Of a stretch of 64,000 nt of DNA, positions 31,368 through 41,700 are shown piece by piece. The notes under the pieces are model-generated. The model searched no databases. It was not told where the DNA came from and worked only from the letters and a program-made list of their open reading frames with translations. Within the stretch, counting starts at the first letter, position 1, and the number at the start of each line of letters is the position of its first letter. The DNA lies in the NCBI RefSeq assembly GCF_030812855.1, contig NZ_JAUSTK010000029.1:1-64000 (forward strand), read 5' to 3'. The stretch is from Paenibacillus wynnii (lineage in GTDB: Bacteria; Bacillota; Bacilli; Paenibacillales; Paenibacillaceae). The position numbers and the translations under genes are program-made.

Positions 31368-31420
31368 GCCGTCCGTTGTATGCTTAATCTAGGATGACTG
31401 AGTGGTTATACCCGGACGGC
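31368..31420 (-). repeat. Inverted repeat in the fusA-tuf gap
   Basis: GCCGTCC and GGACGGC, perfect 7-bp arms 39 nt apart. No T-run follows, so it is not a simple terminator; it may fold the mRNA between the two genes. Confidence 0.45.
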
Positions 31421-31435
31421 AAATCAAAACAAATA

Positions 31436-33514
31436 TTATTCTCCGCCTTTGTTCTTAGCAACGATCTCATCCGCAATGGATTTAGGAACTTCTTCATAGT
31501 GAGAGAGTTCCATCGAGAATACGCCGCGTCCTTGTGTACCAGAACGGAGTGTTGTGGAGTATCCGAACATTTCGGAAAGAGGCACCTTAGACCGAATAAT
31601 TTGCGCTCCACCACGGGAATCCATACCTTCGATTCTTCCGCGACGGGAACTCAGCATACCCATTACATCGCCCATATATTCCTCAGGAACAGTTACTTCC
31701 ACTTTCATGATTGGCTCAAGCAGGACAGGCTTACACTTGTCTTTAGCTGCTTTGAGTGCCATCGAACCGGCAATTTTAAATGCCATTTCGTTGGAGTCAA
31801 CATCATGATAAGAACCATCTACGATAGTGGCTTTTACATCAACAAGCGGGAAGCCTGCGATAACACCATTTTTCATAGCTTCTTCAATACCCGCAAGTGC
31901 AGGAGCGATGTACTCTCTAGGAACCGAGCCACCGACAACTTTACTTTCGAATGTATTGCCAATACCTGCCTCGAGAGGTTCAAACTCAACCCATACGTGA
32001 CCATACTGACCGCGACCGCCGGATTGGCGAACGAATTTACCTTCGACGCGAGCTGGTGCCTTGAAAGTCTCACGATATGCTACCTGTGGTTTACCAACGT
32101 TAGTCTCAACGTTGAATTCACGGCGCATACGGTCGATGATAATTTCAAGGTGAAGTTCACCCATACCTGCCAGGATCGTTTGGCCAGTTTCTTCATCAGT
32201 ATGTGCACGAAGAGTTGGATCCTCTTCAGTCAACTTACCGAGAGCAACGCCCAATTTATCTTGGTCAGCTTTGGTTTTTGGTTCAACAGCGATTTCGATA
32301 ACCGGATCAGGGAAGTTCATAGACTCCAGAATTACTGGATGCTTCTCATCACACAGTGTATCACCAGTACTAGTATCTTTCAAACCTACAGCTGCAGCGA
32401 TGTCACCAGAGTACACAATGGAAATCTCTTGGCGGCTGTTCGCATGCATTTGCAGGATACGTCCAATACGTTCCCGTTTGTTCTTAGTAGCATTCAATAC
32501 GTAAGATCCGGATTCCAGGACACCTGAATATACACGGAAGAACGTAAGTTTGCCTACATAAGGGTCTGTCATGATTTTAAATGCCAAAGATGAGAACGGC
32601 TCTTCATCCGAAGAATGACGAATCGTTTCAGTTCCATCATCAAGGTGACCAGTGATAGCTGGTACATCGATAGGAGCTGGCAAGTAATCGATAACAGCAT
32701 CCAGCATAAGCTGAACCCCTTTGTTACGGTAGGAGGATCCAACGATTACAGGGAAAATCTTAACTTCTACTACGCCTTTGCGCAGAGCTGCTTTGATTTC
32801 CGCAACTGTAATTTCTTCACCTTCCAGATATTTCATCGTAAGATCTTCGTCAAGTTCTGCTACCTTCTCGATTAACTCGAGACGCAATTCAGCAACTTGT
32901 TCCAGATACTCAGCTGGAATATCTGTTTCTTCAACGTCGCGGCCCATATCATCCTTGAAGATATGTGCTCTTTCTTCAACCAAGTCGATGATTCCAACGA
33001 AATCATTTTCTGCTCCGATTGGAAGTTGAATAGCTACTGCATTCGCCATAAGACGTTCGCGCATAGCATGTACAACGTTAAGGAAGTCTGCACCAATGAT
33101 GTCCATTTTGTTTACATATGCGATACGAGGAACGCCATATCGGTCAGCCTGTCTCCATACGGTTTCAGACTGAGGCTCAACGCCTTCTTTCGCACTGAAT
33201 ACGCCTACTGCTCCATCCAATACACGAAGGGAACGTTCAACTTCAACAGTGAAGTCAACGTGTCCCGGGGTATCAATGATATTGATGCGGTAGCCCTTCC
33301 AAGCAGCGGTCGTAGCAGCGGAAGTAATGGTAATTCCGCGCTCCTGTTCTTGTTCCATCCAGTCCATTGTAGCTGCACCCTCGTGAACTTCACCGATTTT
33401 GTGCGTACGGCCTGTGTAGAAAAGAATCCGCTCAGTGGTAGTAGTCTTACCAGCATCAATATGAGCCATGATCCCGATATTACGTGTATTTTTTAAGGAG
33501 AACTCTCTTGCCAT
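31436..33514 (-). CDS. fusA: Elongation factor G
   Basis: 692 aa translocase GTPase. G1 AHIDAGKTT near 17, G3 DTPGHVDF near 82, G4 NKMD near 136; domain IV tip region near 500-520 (SGGRGQYGHVWV). Length and domains I-V are normal. The ATG at 33514 follows AAAGGAG. It lies 47 nt after rpsG. Confidence 0.98.
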   Translation of the reverse strand: MAREFSLKNTRNIGIMAHIDAGKTTTTERILFYTGRTHKIGEVHEGAATMDWMEQEQERGITITSAATTAAWKGYRINIIDTPGHVDFTVEVERSLRVLDGAVGVFSAKEGVEPQSETVWRQADRYGVPRIAYVNKMDIIGADFLNVVHAMRERLMANAVAIQLPIGAENDFVGIIDLVEERAHIFKDDMGRDVEETDIPAEYLEQVAELRLELIEKVAELDEDLTMKYLEGEEITVAEIKAALRKGVVEVKIFPVIVGSSYRNKGVQLMLDAVIDYLPAPIDVPAITGHLDDGTETIRHSSDEEPFSSLAFKIMTDPYVGKLTFFRVYSGVLESGSYVLNATKNKRERIGRILQMHANSRQEISIVYSGDIAAAVGLKDTSTGDTLCDEKHPVILESMNFPDPVIEIAVEPKTKADQDKLGVALGKLTEEDPTLRAHTDEETGQTILAGMGELHLEIIIDRMRREFNVETNVGKPQVAYRETFKAPARVEGKFVRQSGGRGQYGHVWVEFEPLEAGIGNTFESKVVGGSVPREYIAPALAGIEEAMKNGVIAGFPLVDVKATIVDGSYHDVDSNEMAFKIAGSMALKAAKDKCKPVLLEPIMKVEVTVPEEYMGDVMGMLSSRRGRIEGMDSRGGAQIIRSKVPLSEMFGYSTTLRSGTQGRGVFSMELSHYEEVPKSIADEIVAKNKGGE

Positions 33515-33561
33515 GAAATGGGTCTCCTTTCAAAATAGAAGTTATTTGAACGACTATAATC

Positions 33562-34032
33562 CTACCAACGGTAGTGAGCAAACGCTTTGTTCGCTTCAGC
33601 CATTTTGTGCGTGTCTTCACGTTTCTTAACGGAAGCGCCTGTGTTGTTGGAAGCGTCGATGATCTCAGCCGCCAAACGCTCTTCCATAGTCTTCTCTCCG
33701 CGGTTGCGTGAGTAGTTTACAAGCCAACGTAATCCCAAAGCAGTACGTCTTTCAGGTTTAACCTCAATCGGCACCTGGTAGTTAGCTCCACCGACACGGC
33801 GAGCTTTTACTTCCAAAACCGGCATGATATTCTTGATGGCAGCTTCGAAAACTTCCATCGGATCTTTACCCGTACGTTCTTGAATTAACTTGAACGAATT
33901 GTACAGAATGCTTTGAGCGACACCTCTTTTACCACCCAGCATAATGCGGTTGATCAAACGAGTAACCAACTTGCTATTATACAACGGATCTGGCAATACG
34001 TCTCTCTTAGTAACTGGACCTTTGCGTGGCAT
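33562..34032 (-). CDS. rpsG: 30S ribosomal protein S7
   Basis: 156 aa. Head assembly initiator at the E site. MPRKGPVTKRDVLPDP and the AHYRW C-terminus are diagnostic. AAAGGGGG lies before the ATG at 34032, 44 nt after rpsL. Confidence 0.98.
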   Translation of the reverse strand: MPRKGPVTKRDVLPDPLYNSKLVTRLINRIMLGGKRGVAQSILYNSFKLIQERTGKDPMEVFEAAIKNIMPVLEVKARRVGGANYQVPIEVKPERRTALGLRWLVNYSRNRGEKTMEERLAAEIIDASNNTGASVKKREDTHKMAEANKAFAHYRW

Positions 34033-34076
34033 GGATATCCCCCTTTCTTATATGTTTATTATTCGAATTTGTCTTA

Positions 34077-34496
34077 CTACTTCTTAGCCTTAGGACGTTT
34101 CGCACCGTATTTAGAACGTGATTGCATACGGTTAGCTACGCCTGCTGTATCAAGTGCACCGCGAACGATATGGTAACGAACCCCTGCAAGGTCCTTTACT
34201 TTACCTCCACGAATCAATACAACACTGTGCTCTTGAAGGTTATGTCCAATACCCGGAATGTAAGCTGTTACCTCGAGACGGTTAGTCAAACGAACACGAG
34301 CATACTTACGAAGCGCTGAGTTTGGTTTACGTGGAGTCATAGTACCTACACGAGTGCACACACCGCGTTTTTGCGGAGCGCTCAAATTTGTACTCTCACG
34401 CTTAAGGGCGTTGAAACCTTTTTGAAGAGCGGGAGATTTAGATTTGTCGATTTTGGCTTGACGGCCTTTACGAACCAATTGATTAATAGTTGGCAT
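34077..34496 (-). CDS. rpsL: 30S ribosomal protein S12 with two altered fidelity residues
   Basis: 139 aa decoding-centre protein. The PNSA loop reads TPRKPNSALRK with Arg56 (codon CGT) where most bacteria have Lys (Lys42 in E. coli, Lys56 in B. subtilis). The second hot spot reads KDLAGVRYH with Ala104 (codon GCA) where Pro90 of E. coli is usual; Lys101 and Asp102 are kept. Substitutions at Lys42 and Pro90 are classic streptomycin-resistance or dependence sites. The CGT codon is two changes away from either Lys codon (AAA or AAG), so this looks inherited. The ATG at 34496 follows AGGAAGGGGG. Length 139 is normal for Bacillales. Confidence 0.97.
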   Translation of the reverse strand: MPTINQLVRKGRQAKIDKSKSPALQKGFNALKRESTNLSAPQKRGVCTRVGTMTPRKPNSALRKYARVRLTNRLEVTAYIPGIGHNLQEHSVVLIRGGKVKDLAGVRYHIVRGALDTAGVANRMQSRSKYGAKRPKAKK

Positions 34497-34636
34497 GTTA
34501 TTGCCACCCCCTTCCTGAAATGATTATCTAGTTATAAACCTCATTATTAAGTCCACAGACCCAGGTGGTTCATAAAAAGACAAATGAAAAGTCCTTGCAT
34601 CCGAAGTGTACCCCCGGTACAAAAACGTTTCTAGAG

Positions 34637-34888
34637 CTATTGTTTTAAGACGGCTGCCATAGCAGCGCCCACTTCAATTCCGCAGGCTTTGCCTAAATTC
34701 AGCATCGTATCCACATAAGTGACTTTGACGCCTTGTTTACTACAAAGCATAACAATCTTGGAAGTAAGCCGTTGATCTCCGTCCTCTGCCACATAGACTT
34801 CTGCGGCTAGGCCCAACTCAACCGCTTTGACGGTTTGCTTGGTCCCGATCTTGACTTGAGCATCCTGTAGTCCTCTATCATCAGTCAT
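34637..34888 (-). CDS. Ribosomal L7Ae-like K-turn-binding protein
   Basis: 83 aa. L7Ae/L30e fold protein (YbxF/RplGB in B. subtilis) that binds RNA kink-turns. The signature includes GTKQTVKAVELGLAAEVYVAED near the N-terminus and NLGKACGIEVGAAM near the end. Start ATG at 34888 with GGAGGAATTG upstream. First gene of the str operon, directly after a strong promoter. Confidence 0.93.
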   Translation of the reverse strand: MTDDRGLQDAQVKIGTKQTVKAVELGLAAEVYVAEDGDQRLTSKIVMLCSKQGVKVTYVDTMLNLGKACGIEVGAAMAAVLKQ

Positions 34889-34940
34889 TATCAATTCCTC
34901 CAATGAAAAAGGATAACATGGCTACTCACGCACCTTAAAC

Positions 34941-34969
34941 ATTTTAGCATCAACATTCGCTGATGTCAA
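34941..34969 (-). promoter_or_regulatory. SigA promoter of the str operon
   Basis: TTGACA (34969-34964), 17 bp, TAAAAT (34946-34941) with TGC just upstream (extended -10). Almost perfect; it sits between rpoC and the L7Ae-like gene. Confidence 0.88.
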
Positions 34970-35009
34970 GAATTTAAGGATAAGATTTATTATATTCATA
35001 ACAGGCAGC

Positions 35010-35040
35010 CACACTATGCCCCTAAAAGGGACATAGCGTG
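35010..35040 (-). terminator. 13-bp hairpin after rpoC
   Basis: On the minus strand CACGCTATGTCCC-tttta-GGGGCATAGTGTG, one mixed G-U stem, 25 nt after the rpoC stop. It has no T-run, so it is an atypical terminator or a 3'-end-stabilising or processing hairpin. Confidence 0.55.
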
Positions 35041-35064
35041 AAATGCTCTGATGTGATTATTACA

Positions 35065-38000
35065 TTATTCAGCCGGAACAGTCTCTAAAGACTCTTTCGA
35101 GCTTTCTTCGTTGGCATTGCTTAGTTTTACATTACGGTAACGATTCATACCTGTACCAGCAGGAATCAACTTACCGATAATAACATTTTCTTTCAGTCCA
35201 AGCAACTTATCCACTTTTCCTTTGATCGCAGCATCTGTTAAGACACGTGTAGTCTCTTGGAAAGATGCGGCAGACAGGAAGGAATCCGTCTCAAGTGATG
35301 CTTTGGTGATACCGAGCAATACAGGTTTTGCAACTGCTGGCTCTTTACCAGATAGAATTGCTTCTTTGTTAGCAGATTCATATTCATGAATATCTGCAAA
35401 AGCACCTGGCAGCAATGTGGTATCACCGGCATCAATAATGCGGATTTTACGCAGCATTTGCTTGATCATAACTTCAATGTGCTTATCATTGATTTCAACG
35501 CCTTGGTTACGATATACACGCTGCACTTCTTGCAGAATGTAGTTCTGTACCCCGCGGATACCTTTAATACGCAACATTTCTTTAGGATCGATAGAACCGT
35601 CTGTCAGTTCATCACCAGCTTCAATTTCCTGTCCAACGGTAACACGCAGGCGTGAGCCGTAAGTGATGGAGTAAGTCTTGGATTCTGCTTCACCTTGAAC
35701 CTCGATTTCGCGACGGTCCTTCGTTTCACGGATTTCCTTGATTACGCCGTCAACCTCACTGATTGTCGCCTGACCTTTTGGATTCCGGGCTTCAAACAAC
35801 TCTTGAATACGCGGCAAACCTTGGGTAATATCGTCTCCGGCAACACCACCGGTATGGAACGTACGCATGGTAAGCTGGGTTCCTGGTTCTCCGATAGATT
35901 GTGCCGCGATAATACCAACCGCTTCACCGATCTCAACGTGTTTACCAGTAGCCAAGTTTCGTCCGTAGCACTTCTTACATACGCCATGACGGGCACGACA
36001 GCTTAGTACTGAACGAATTTGCAATTTGGTGATGCCTGCATTGATAATTTCCTCCGATTTATCGGAGTCAATAAGATCGTTGCGATGTACGATGATCTCA
36101 CCCGTTTCTGGGTGGCGGATCGTTTCGAAGCAATAACGGCCTTCGATACGGTCATATAGATCCTCGATAATCTCTTTACCATCTTGAATGCGTGCAACCA
36201 TAAAGCCTTTATCCGTTCCGCAATCTTCCTCACGAACGATAACGTCTTGTGCTACGTCTACGAGACGACGTGTCAAGTAACCGGAGTCAGCGGTACGAAG
36301 TGCTGTATCGGCTAGACCTTTACGCGCTCCGTGAGTGGAGATAAAGTACTCTAAGACCGTAAGACCTTCACGGAAGTTCGCTTTAATTGGAAGTTCAAAA
36401 ATCCGACCTGATGGTGTTGCCATCAGTCCCCGCATACCACCCAGCTGAGTGATCTGCGATTTGTTACCCCGTGCCTTGGAATCAACCATGAGCATGATGG
36501 AATTGAAACGATCCATCGATTTCAAAAGTACGGTAGTAAGATCATCCTTAGTCTTGGACCAAATCTCAATGACACGGTCATACCGCTCTTCATTGGTAAT
36601 CAGACCGCGGCGATATTGGTTAGCAACCACATCGACCTTAGCTTCGGATTCTTTCAGGATTTGAGCTTTTTCCTCAGGCACGATAACGTCCGATACGGCA
36701 ACCGTAACACCGGAACGTGTGGAGTACGTGAAGCCAAGCTGTTTGATCTTATCCAAAATCACAGATGTTTTGGTCGTGTGATAGGTTTCGAAGCAGCGAG
36801 CAATAATCAGACCTAAGTATTCCTTACCTACAGCGCTGGCTTCTGGAGCATCCATAATCAACTGACGGACATCTGCGCCTTTTTCATAGATAAAGTATTT
36901 CTCAGGTGTGCCGTGTAGCAAGTTTGTTTTGGTAGCTTCATTGATGTACGGGAAGCTGCTCGGGTAGATCTCATTAAAGATAATCTTACCGACCGTCGTA
37001 ATCATCATTGCGCCTTGTTGCTGTTCCGTAAAGCACGTTTTACCTAATGCCTTAACAGGAATAGCTACTCGGGCGTGAAGACCTGCTGTACCCCGTTGGT
37101 AAGCTGAAACAGCTTCATTCACGGTACGCAAAATCATTCCTGTGCCTTTTTCCTCTTTGTTGTCCATGGTTAAGTAGAAAGTACCTAGAACCATATCCTG
37201 TGAAGGAGTAACAACCGGTTTACCATCTTTAGGGTTCAGGATGTTACCGGATGCCAGCATTAAGATACGAGCTTCCGCTTGCGCTTCTGCTGACAGAGGT
37301 ACGTGCACCGCCATTTGGTCACCGTCAAAGTCGGCATTGTAAGCCGTACATACGAGCGGGTGAAGACGAATAGCATGACCTTCTACTAGAATCGGTTCAA
37401 AGGCTTGAATACCGAGACGGTGAAGTGTTGGTGCGCGGTTAAGCAGTACTGGATGCTCTCTAATAACTTCTTCAAGTACATCCCATACTTCAGGGCTTAC
37501 ACGCTCAACTTTACGTTTAGCGCTCTTTATGTTATGAGCCAGTCCTTTGTTAACTAACTCTTTCATGACAAACGGCTTGAACAATTCTAGAGCCATTTTT
37601 TTAGGCAGACCGCATTGGTACATTTTCAAGTAAGGTCCAACTACGATAACAGAACGACCGGAGTAATCCACCCGTTTACCAAGCAAGTTCTGACGGAAAC
37701 GTCCTTGTTTACCCTTCAGCATATGGCTGAGGGATTTCAAAGGACGGTTACCAGGACCCGTTACCGGGCGGCCGCGACGACCGTTGTCGATCAATGCATC
37801 GACAGCTTCCTGCAACATCCGTTTTTCATTTTGCACGATAATATCAGGAGCACCGAGGTCAAGCAGTCTTTTCAGACGGTTGTTCCGGTTGATTACACGG
37901 CGGTACAGGTCATTCAAGTCAGACGTTGCAAAACGGCCACCATCCAATTGAACCATCGGACGAAGCTCCGGAGGAATAACCGGAAGAACATCCATGATCA

Positions 38001-38676
38001 TCCAATCCGGTTTGTTGCCGGAATTGCGGAATGCTTCAATAACTTCCAGACGTTTAATCGCCCGGTTACGACGTTGGCCTTGAGCCGTACGCAGTTCTTC
38101 TTTGAGGAATTCCAACTCTTTGTCGATATCGATATCTTGAAGCAGTTTTTTAACGGCTTCTGCACCCATACCCGCTTGAAATCCGTATCCGTATTTCTCA
38201 CGGTAGCTGCGATATTCCTTCTCAGACAACAGTTGTTTCTTCTCAAGAGGAGTTTCACCTGGATCAGTTACAACATAAGATGCGAAGTAAATGATCTCTT
38301 CAAGAGATCTTGGAGACATATCAAGGGCCAGACCCATACGGCTCGGAATACCTTTGAAGTACCAGATATGCGATACAGGAGCTGCCAGTTCAATATGACC
38401 CATACGCTCACGGCGTACCTTAGCGCGCGTTACTTCAACGCCACAGCGATCACATACAACGCCCTTATAACGGACGCGTTTGTATTTACCACAATGACAT
38501 TCCCAGTCTTTTTGCGGTCCGAAGATACGTTCGCAGAAAAGACCTTCTTTTTCCGGTTTCAACGTACGATAGTTAATGGTTTCCGGTTTCTTAACTTCTC
38601 CGCGGGACCAAGAACGAATTTTCTCCGGAGATGCAAGTCCGATTTTCATAAATTCAAAATTGTTAACGTCCAACAA
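35065..38676 (-). CDS. rpoC: DNA-directed RNA polymerase subunit beta'
   Basis: 1203 aa. The N-terminal zinc ribbon CHCGKYKRVRYKGVVCDRCG is near 60-80, the catalytic NADFDGDQMAVH near 447, the second zinc site CRARHGVCKKCYG near 890. Trigger loop FHTGGVAGDDITQG near 930. The start is TTG at 38676 (MLDVNNFEFMKIG), 8 nt after GGAGG. 116 nt after rpoB. Confidence 0.99.
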   Translation of the reverse strand: MLDVNNFEFMKIGLASPEKIRSWSRGEVKKPETINYRTLKPEKEGLFCERIFGPQKDWECHCGKYKRVRYKGVVCDRCGVEVTRAKVRRERMGHIELAAPVSHIWYFKGIPSRMGLALDMSPRSLEEIIYFASYVVTDPGETPLEKKQLLSEKEYRSYREKYGYGFQAGMGAEAVKKLLQDIDIDKELEFLKEELRTAQGQRRNRAIKRLEVIEAFRNSGNKPDWMIMDVLPVIPPELRPMVQLDGGRFATSDLNDLYRRVINRNNRLKRLLDLGAPDIIVQNEKRMLQEAVDALIDNGRRGRPVTGPGNRPLKSLSHMLKGKQGRFRQNLLGKRVDYSGRSVIVVGPYLKMYQCGLPKKMALELFKPFVMKELVNKGLAHNIKSAKRKVERVSPEVWDVLEEVIREHPVLLNRAPTLHRLGIQAFEPILVEGHAIRLHPLVCTAYNADFDGDQMAVHVPLSAEAQAEARILMLASGNILNPKDGKPVVTPSQDMVLGTFYLTMDNKEEKGTGMILRTVNEAVSAYQRGTAGLHARVAIPVKALGKTCFTEQQQGAMMITTVGKIIFNEIYPSSFPYINEATKTNLLHGTPEKYFIYEKGADVRQLIMDAPEASAVGKEYLGLIIARCFETYHTTKTSVILDKIKQLGFTYSTRSGVTVAVSDVIVPEEKAQILKESEAKVDVVANQYRRGLITNEERYDRVIEIWSKTKDDLTTVLLKSMDRFNSIMLMVDSKARGNKSQITQLGGMRGLMATPSGRIFELPIKANFREGLTVLEYFISTHGARKGLADTALRTADSGYLTRRLVDVAQDVIVREEDCGTDKGFMVARIQDGKEIIEDLYDRIEGRYCFETIRHPETGEIIVHRNDLIDSDKSEEIINAGITKLQIRSVLSCRARHGVCKKCYGRNLATGKHVEIGEAVGIIAAQSIGEPGTQLTMRTFHTGGVAGDDITQGLPRIQELFEARNPKGQATISEVDGVIKEIRETKDRREIEVQGEAESKTYSITYGSRLRVTVGQEIEAGDELTDGSIDPKEMLRIKGIRGVQNYILQEVQRVYRNQGVEINDKHIEVMIKQMLRKIRIIDAGDTTLLPGAFADIHEYESANKEAILSGKEPAVAKPVLLGITKASLETDSFLSAASFQETTRVLTDAAIKGKVDKLLGLKENVIIGKLIPAGTGMNRYRNVKLSNANEESSKESLETVPAE

Positions 38677-38792
38677 GGAGCAACCCTCCTTAACCTAATC
38701 CTGATTTAGTACCGCTTAACCCTCCCTTAATCCGAAGATCAAAAGAGGGCGCACGGTTCTTTTTAAATGCAATTTATATATCGTGTATTTAC

Positions 38793-41700
38793 TTATTCTG
38801 CTCCGACTTCTGCGCCTTCTAAATTGAGGCTCAGCTTGTCGCCTGACGTCTCGTCCTCATCGTCCAGTTCTTTCATCTCAATCTCCTGCTCATCACCGCT
38901 GAGGATTTTGACATCCATACCCAGTGACTGCAGTTCCTTGATCAATACTTTGAACGATTCTGGAACACCCGGTTCCGGTACATTCTCACCTTTGACGATA
39001 GATTCGTAGGTCTTCACACGACCAACCACATCATCAGACTTGACGGTAAGAATTTCTTGCAGGGTATAGGCAGCACCGTATGCTTCAAGTGCCCACACTT
39101 CCATTTCCCCGAAGCGCTGACCACCGAATTGTGCTTTACCACCCAACGGCTGCTGCGTAACGAGAGAGTAAGGTCCTGTTGAACGGGCGTGAATCTTATC
39201 ATCAACCATGTGCGCCAGCTTGATCATATGCATAACGCCAACCGTAACTTCACGTTCAAAACGCTCACCAGTCCGGCCATCATACAATACGGTCTTACCA
39301 TTACGCTGCATGCCTGCTTCTTCCATGGTGTCAAACACGTCATACTCACGAGCTCCATCAAATACCGGTGTTGCCACATGAATACCAAGACGCAATGCTG
39401 CCATCCCGATATGGACTTCCAGCACCTGACCGATGTTCATCCGTGAAGGTACGCCCAACGGGTTGAGGACAACCTGTACAGGTGTGCCATCCGGTAGGAA
39501 CGGCATATCTTCTTCTGGAAGAATACGTGCTACGACACCTTTATTACCATGACGTCCGGCCATTTTGTCACCTTCAGAAATCTTACGTTTCTGTGCGATG
39601 TAGACACGAACCAATTGGTTAACGCCCGGAGGCAGTTCATCACCATTCTCACGTGTAAATACTTTAACGTCGACGATGATACCATCACTACCATGAGGAA
39701 CGCGTAGGGATGTATCACGAACTTCACGCGCCTTCTCACCAAAGATCGCATGCAGCAAACGTTCTTCTGCTGTAAGCTCTGTTACGCCTTTCGGAGTAAC
39801 TTTACCCACCAGAATGTCGCCGGCACTAATCTCTGCACCGATACGAATGATACCGCGCTCGTCTAGGTTGCGCAGTGCTTCTTCGCCTACGTTTGGAATA
39901 TCACGCGTAATTTCTTCAGGTCCCAGCTTAGTGTCACGAGCTTCTGATTCGTATTCCTCGATATGGATCGAAGTATATACATCTTCTTTGACCAGTTTCT
40001 CACTTAGCAGGATTGCATCCTCGTAGTTGTAACCTTCCCAAGTCATGAACGCAACGACAACGTTGCGGCCAAGAGCTAACTCGCCCATTTCCGTGGAAGG
40101 ACCATCTGCCAGAATATCACCTTTCTTAACAATGTCCCCTCTTTTTGCTAGAGGACGCTGGTTAATACAGGTACCTTGGTTAGAACGCATAAATTTGTGT
40201 AATTTATATTTAACGATATCGCCTTTGACTTCTTTACCTTCAACAGCCTCTACGCGGCGTAACCAAATTTCATTAGCCGATGAGCGTTCGATAATACCGT
40301 CATATTTGGAAACAATACATACACCGGAGTCTTTAGCAGACTTATGCTCCATCCCTGTGCCGACAAGCGGCGCTTTTGGAATAAGCAAAGGAACTGCCTG
40401 ACGCTGCATGTTAGATCCCATCAGTGCGCGGTTAGAGTCATCGTTCTCAAGGAACGGAATGAGCGCTGTCGCAACGGATACAACCTGTTTCGGAGATACG
40501 TCCATGTAGTCGACACGATTACTTGGCATCGTTGTAATGTTATCTGAGTCTTTGTTGTAACGAACGATAACCATGTCTTCTTTAAATGCACCATTTTCCT
40601 CAATTTGAACATTTGCCTGAGCAATTACGTAGTTATCTTCTTCATCCGCAGTCAAGTAGTCGATTTGCTCGGTTACTCTGCCTGTCTTCGGATCTACCCA
40701 ACGGTACGGCGCTTCAATAAATCCGTATTCGTTAATACGGGCAAAAGTAGACAAAGAGTTGATCAGACCGATATTCGGTCCTTCCGGTGTTTCGATAGGA
40801 CACATACGACCGTAGTGACTGTGATGGACGTCGCGAACTTCAAAGCCCGCGCGTTCCCGAGTCAAACCGCCGGGTCCGAGTGCTGATAGACGACGTTTAT
40901 GCGTCAGTTCAGCAAGAGGATTCGTCTGGTCCATAAACTGGGACAGCTGGGAACTACCGAAGAACTCTTTGATCGACGCAATAACTGGACGAATGTTGAT
41001 CAGTGCCTGCGGTGTAATCGCATTGGCATCCTGAATGGACATTCTCTCACGCACTACGCGTTCCATACGGGACAAGCCGATACGGAACTGATTCTGCAAG
41101 AGTTCGCCAACGGAACGCAGACGACGGTTACCCAAGTGGTCAATGTCATCGGTATTGCCAACACCATGTAGCAAATTAATAAAGTAGCTGATTGAGGAGA
41201 TAATATCAGCCTGAGTAATATGCTTAATTGACTTATCGATATTGCCGTTAGCAATCAGCTTAAGAACACGGCCTTCTTCGATTGGCGAATGAACGTCAAT
41301 GGTTTGAAGAGAAATGTCTTCGCTGTCAAGAACTCCGCTTACGCGATAGTTTTTGAAGCCAACTTGCTTCTCAAAATAAGGCAACAGTTCATCAAGCAAA
41401 CGACGGTCAACCATTTGTCCTGCTTCTGCAAGGATTTCCCCTGTAGATTCATCAACCAAAGGTTGAGCCAAACGCTGATTAAATAGACGATTCTTGATGT
41501 GAAGCTTTTTGTTGATTTTGTATCGACCAACATTGGCCAGATCATAACGCTTTGGATCAAAGAAACGCGCAACTAGCAAGCTCTTGGCATTATCCAATGT
41601 TGGAGGCTCGCCTGGACGTAGACGCTCATAGATCTCGATAAGCGCCTTCTCCGTGGAGTCGGTGTTGTCCTTATCCAGCGTATTCCGAATATATTCATCA

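Noticed and set aside
30362..31387. A 341-codon open frame opposite tuf
   Set aside because: It is the antisense of a highly conserved, strongly coding gene, rich in Phe, Ser, Val and Cys as expected for a shadow frame, and has no ribosome-binding site.
31394..32527. A 377-codon open frame opposite fusA
   Set aside because: Antisense shadow of fusA with no family resemblance and no promoter.
37615..38709. A 364-codon open frame opposite rpoC
   Set aside because: Antisense shadow; composition and lack of a start signal argue against a gene.
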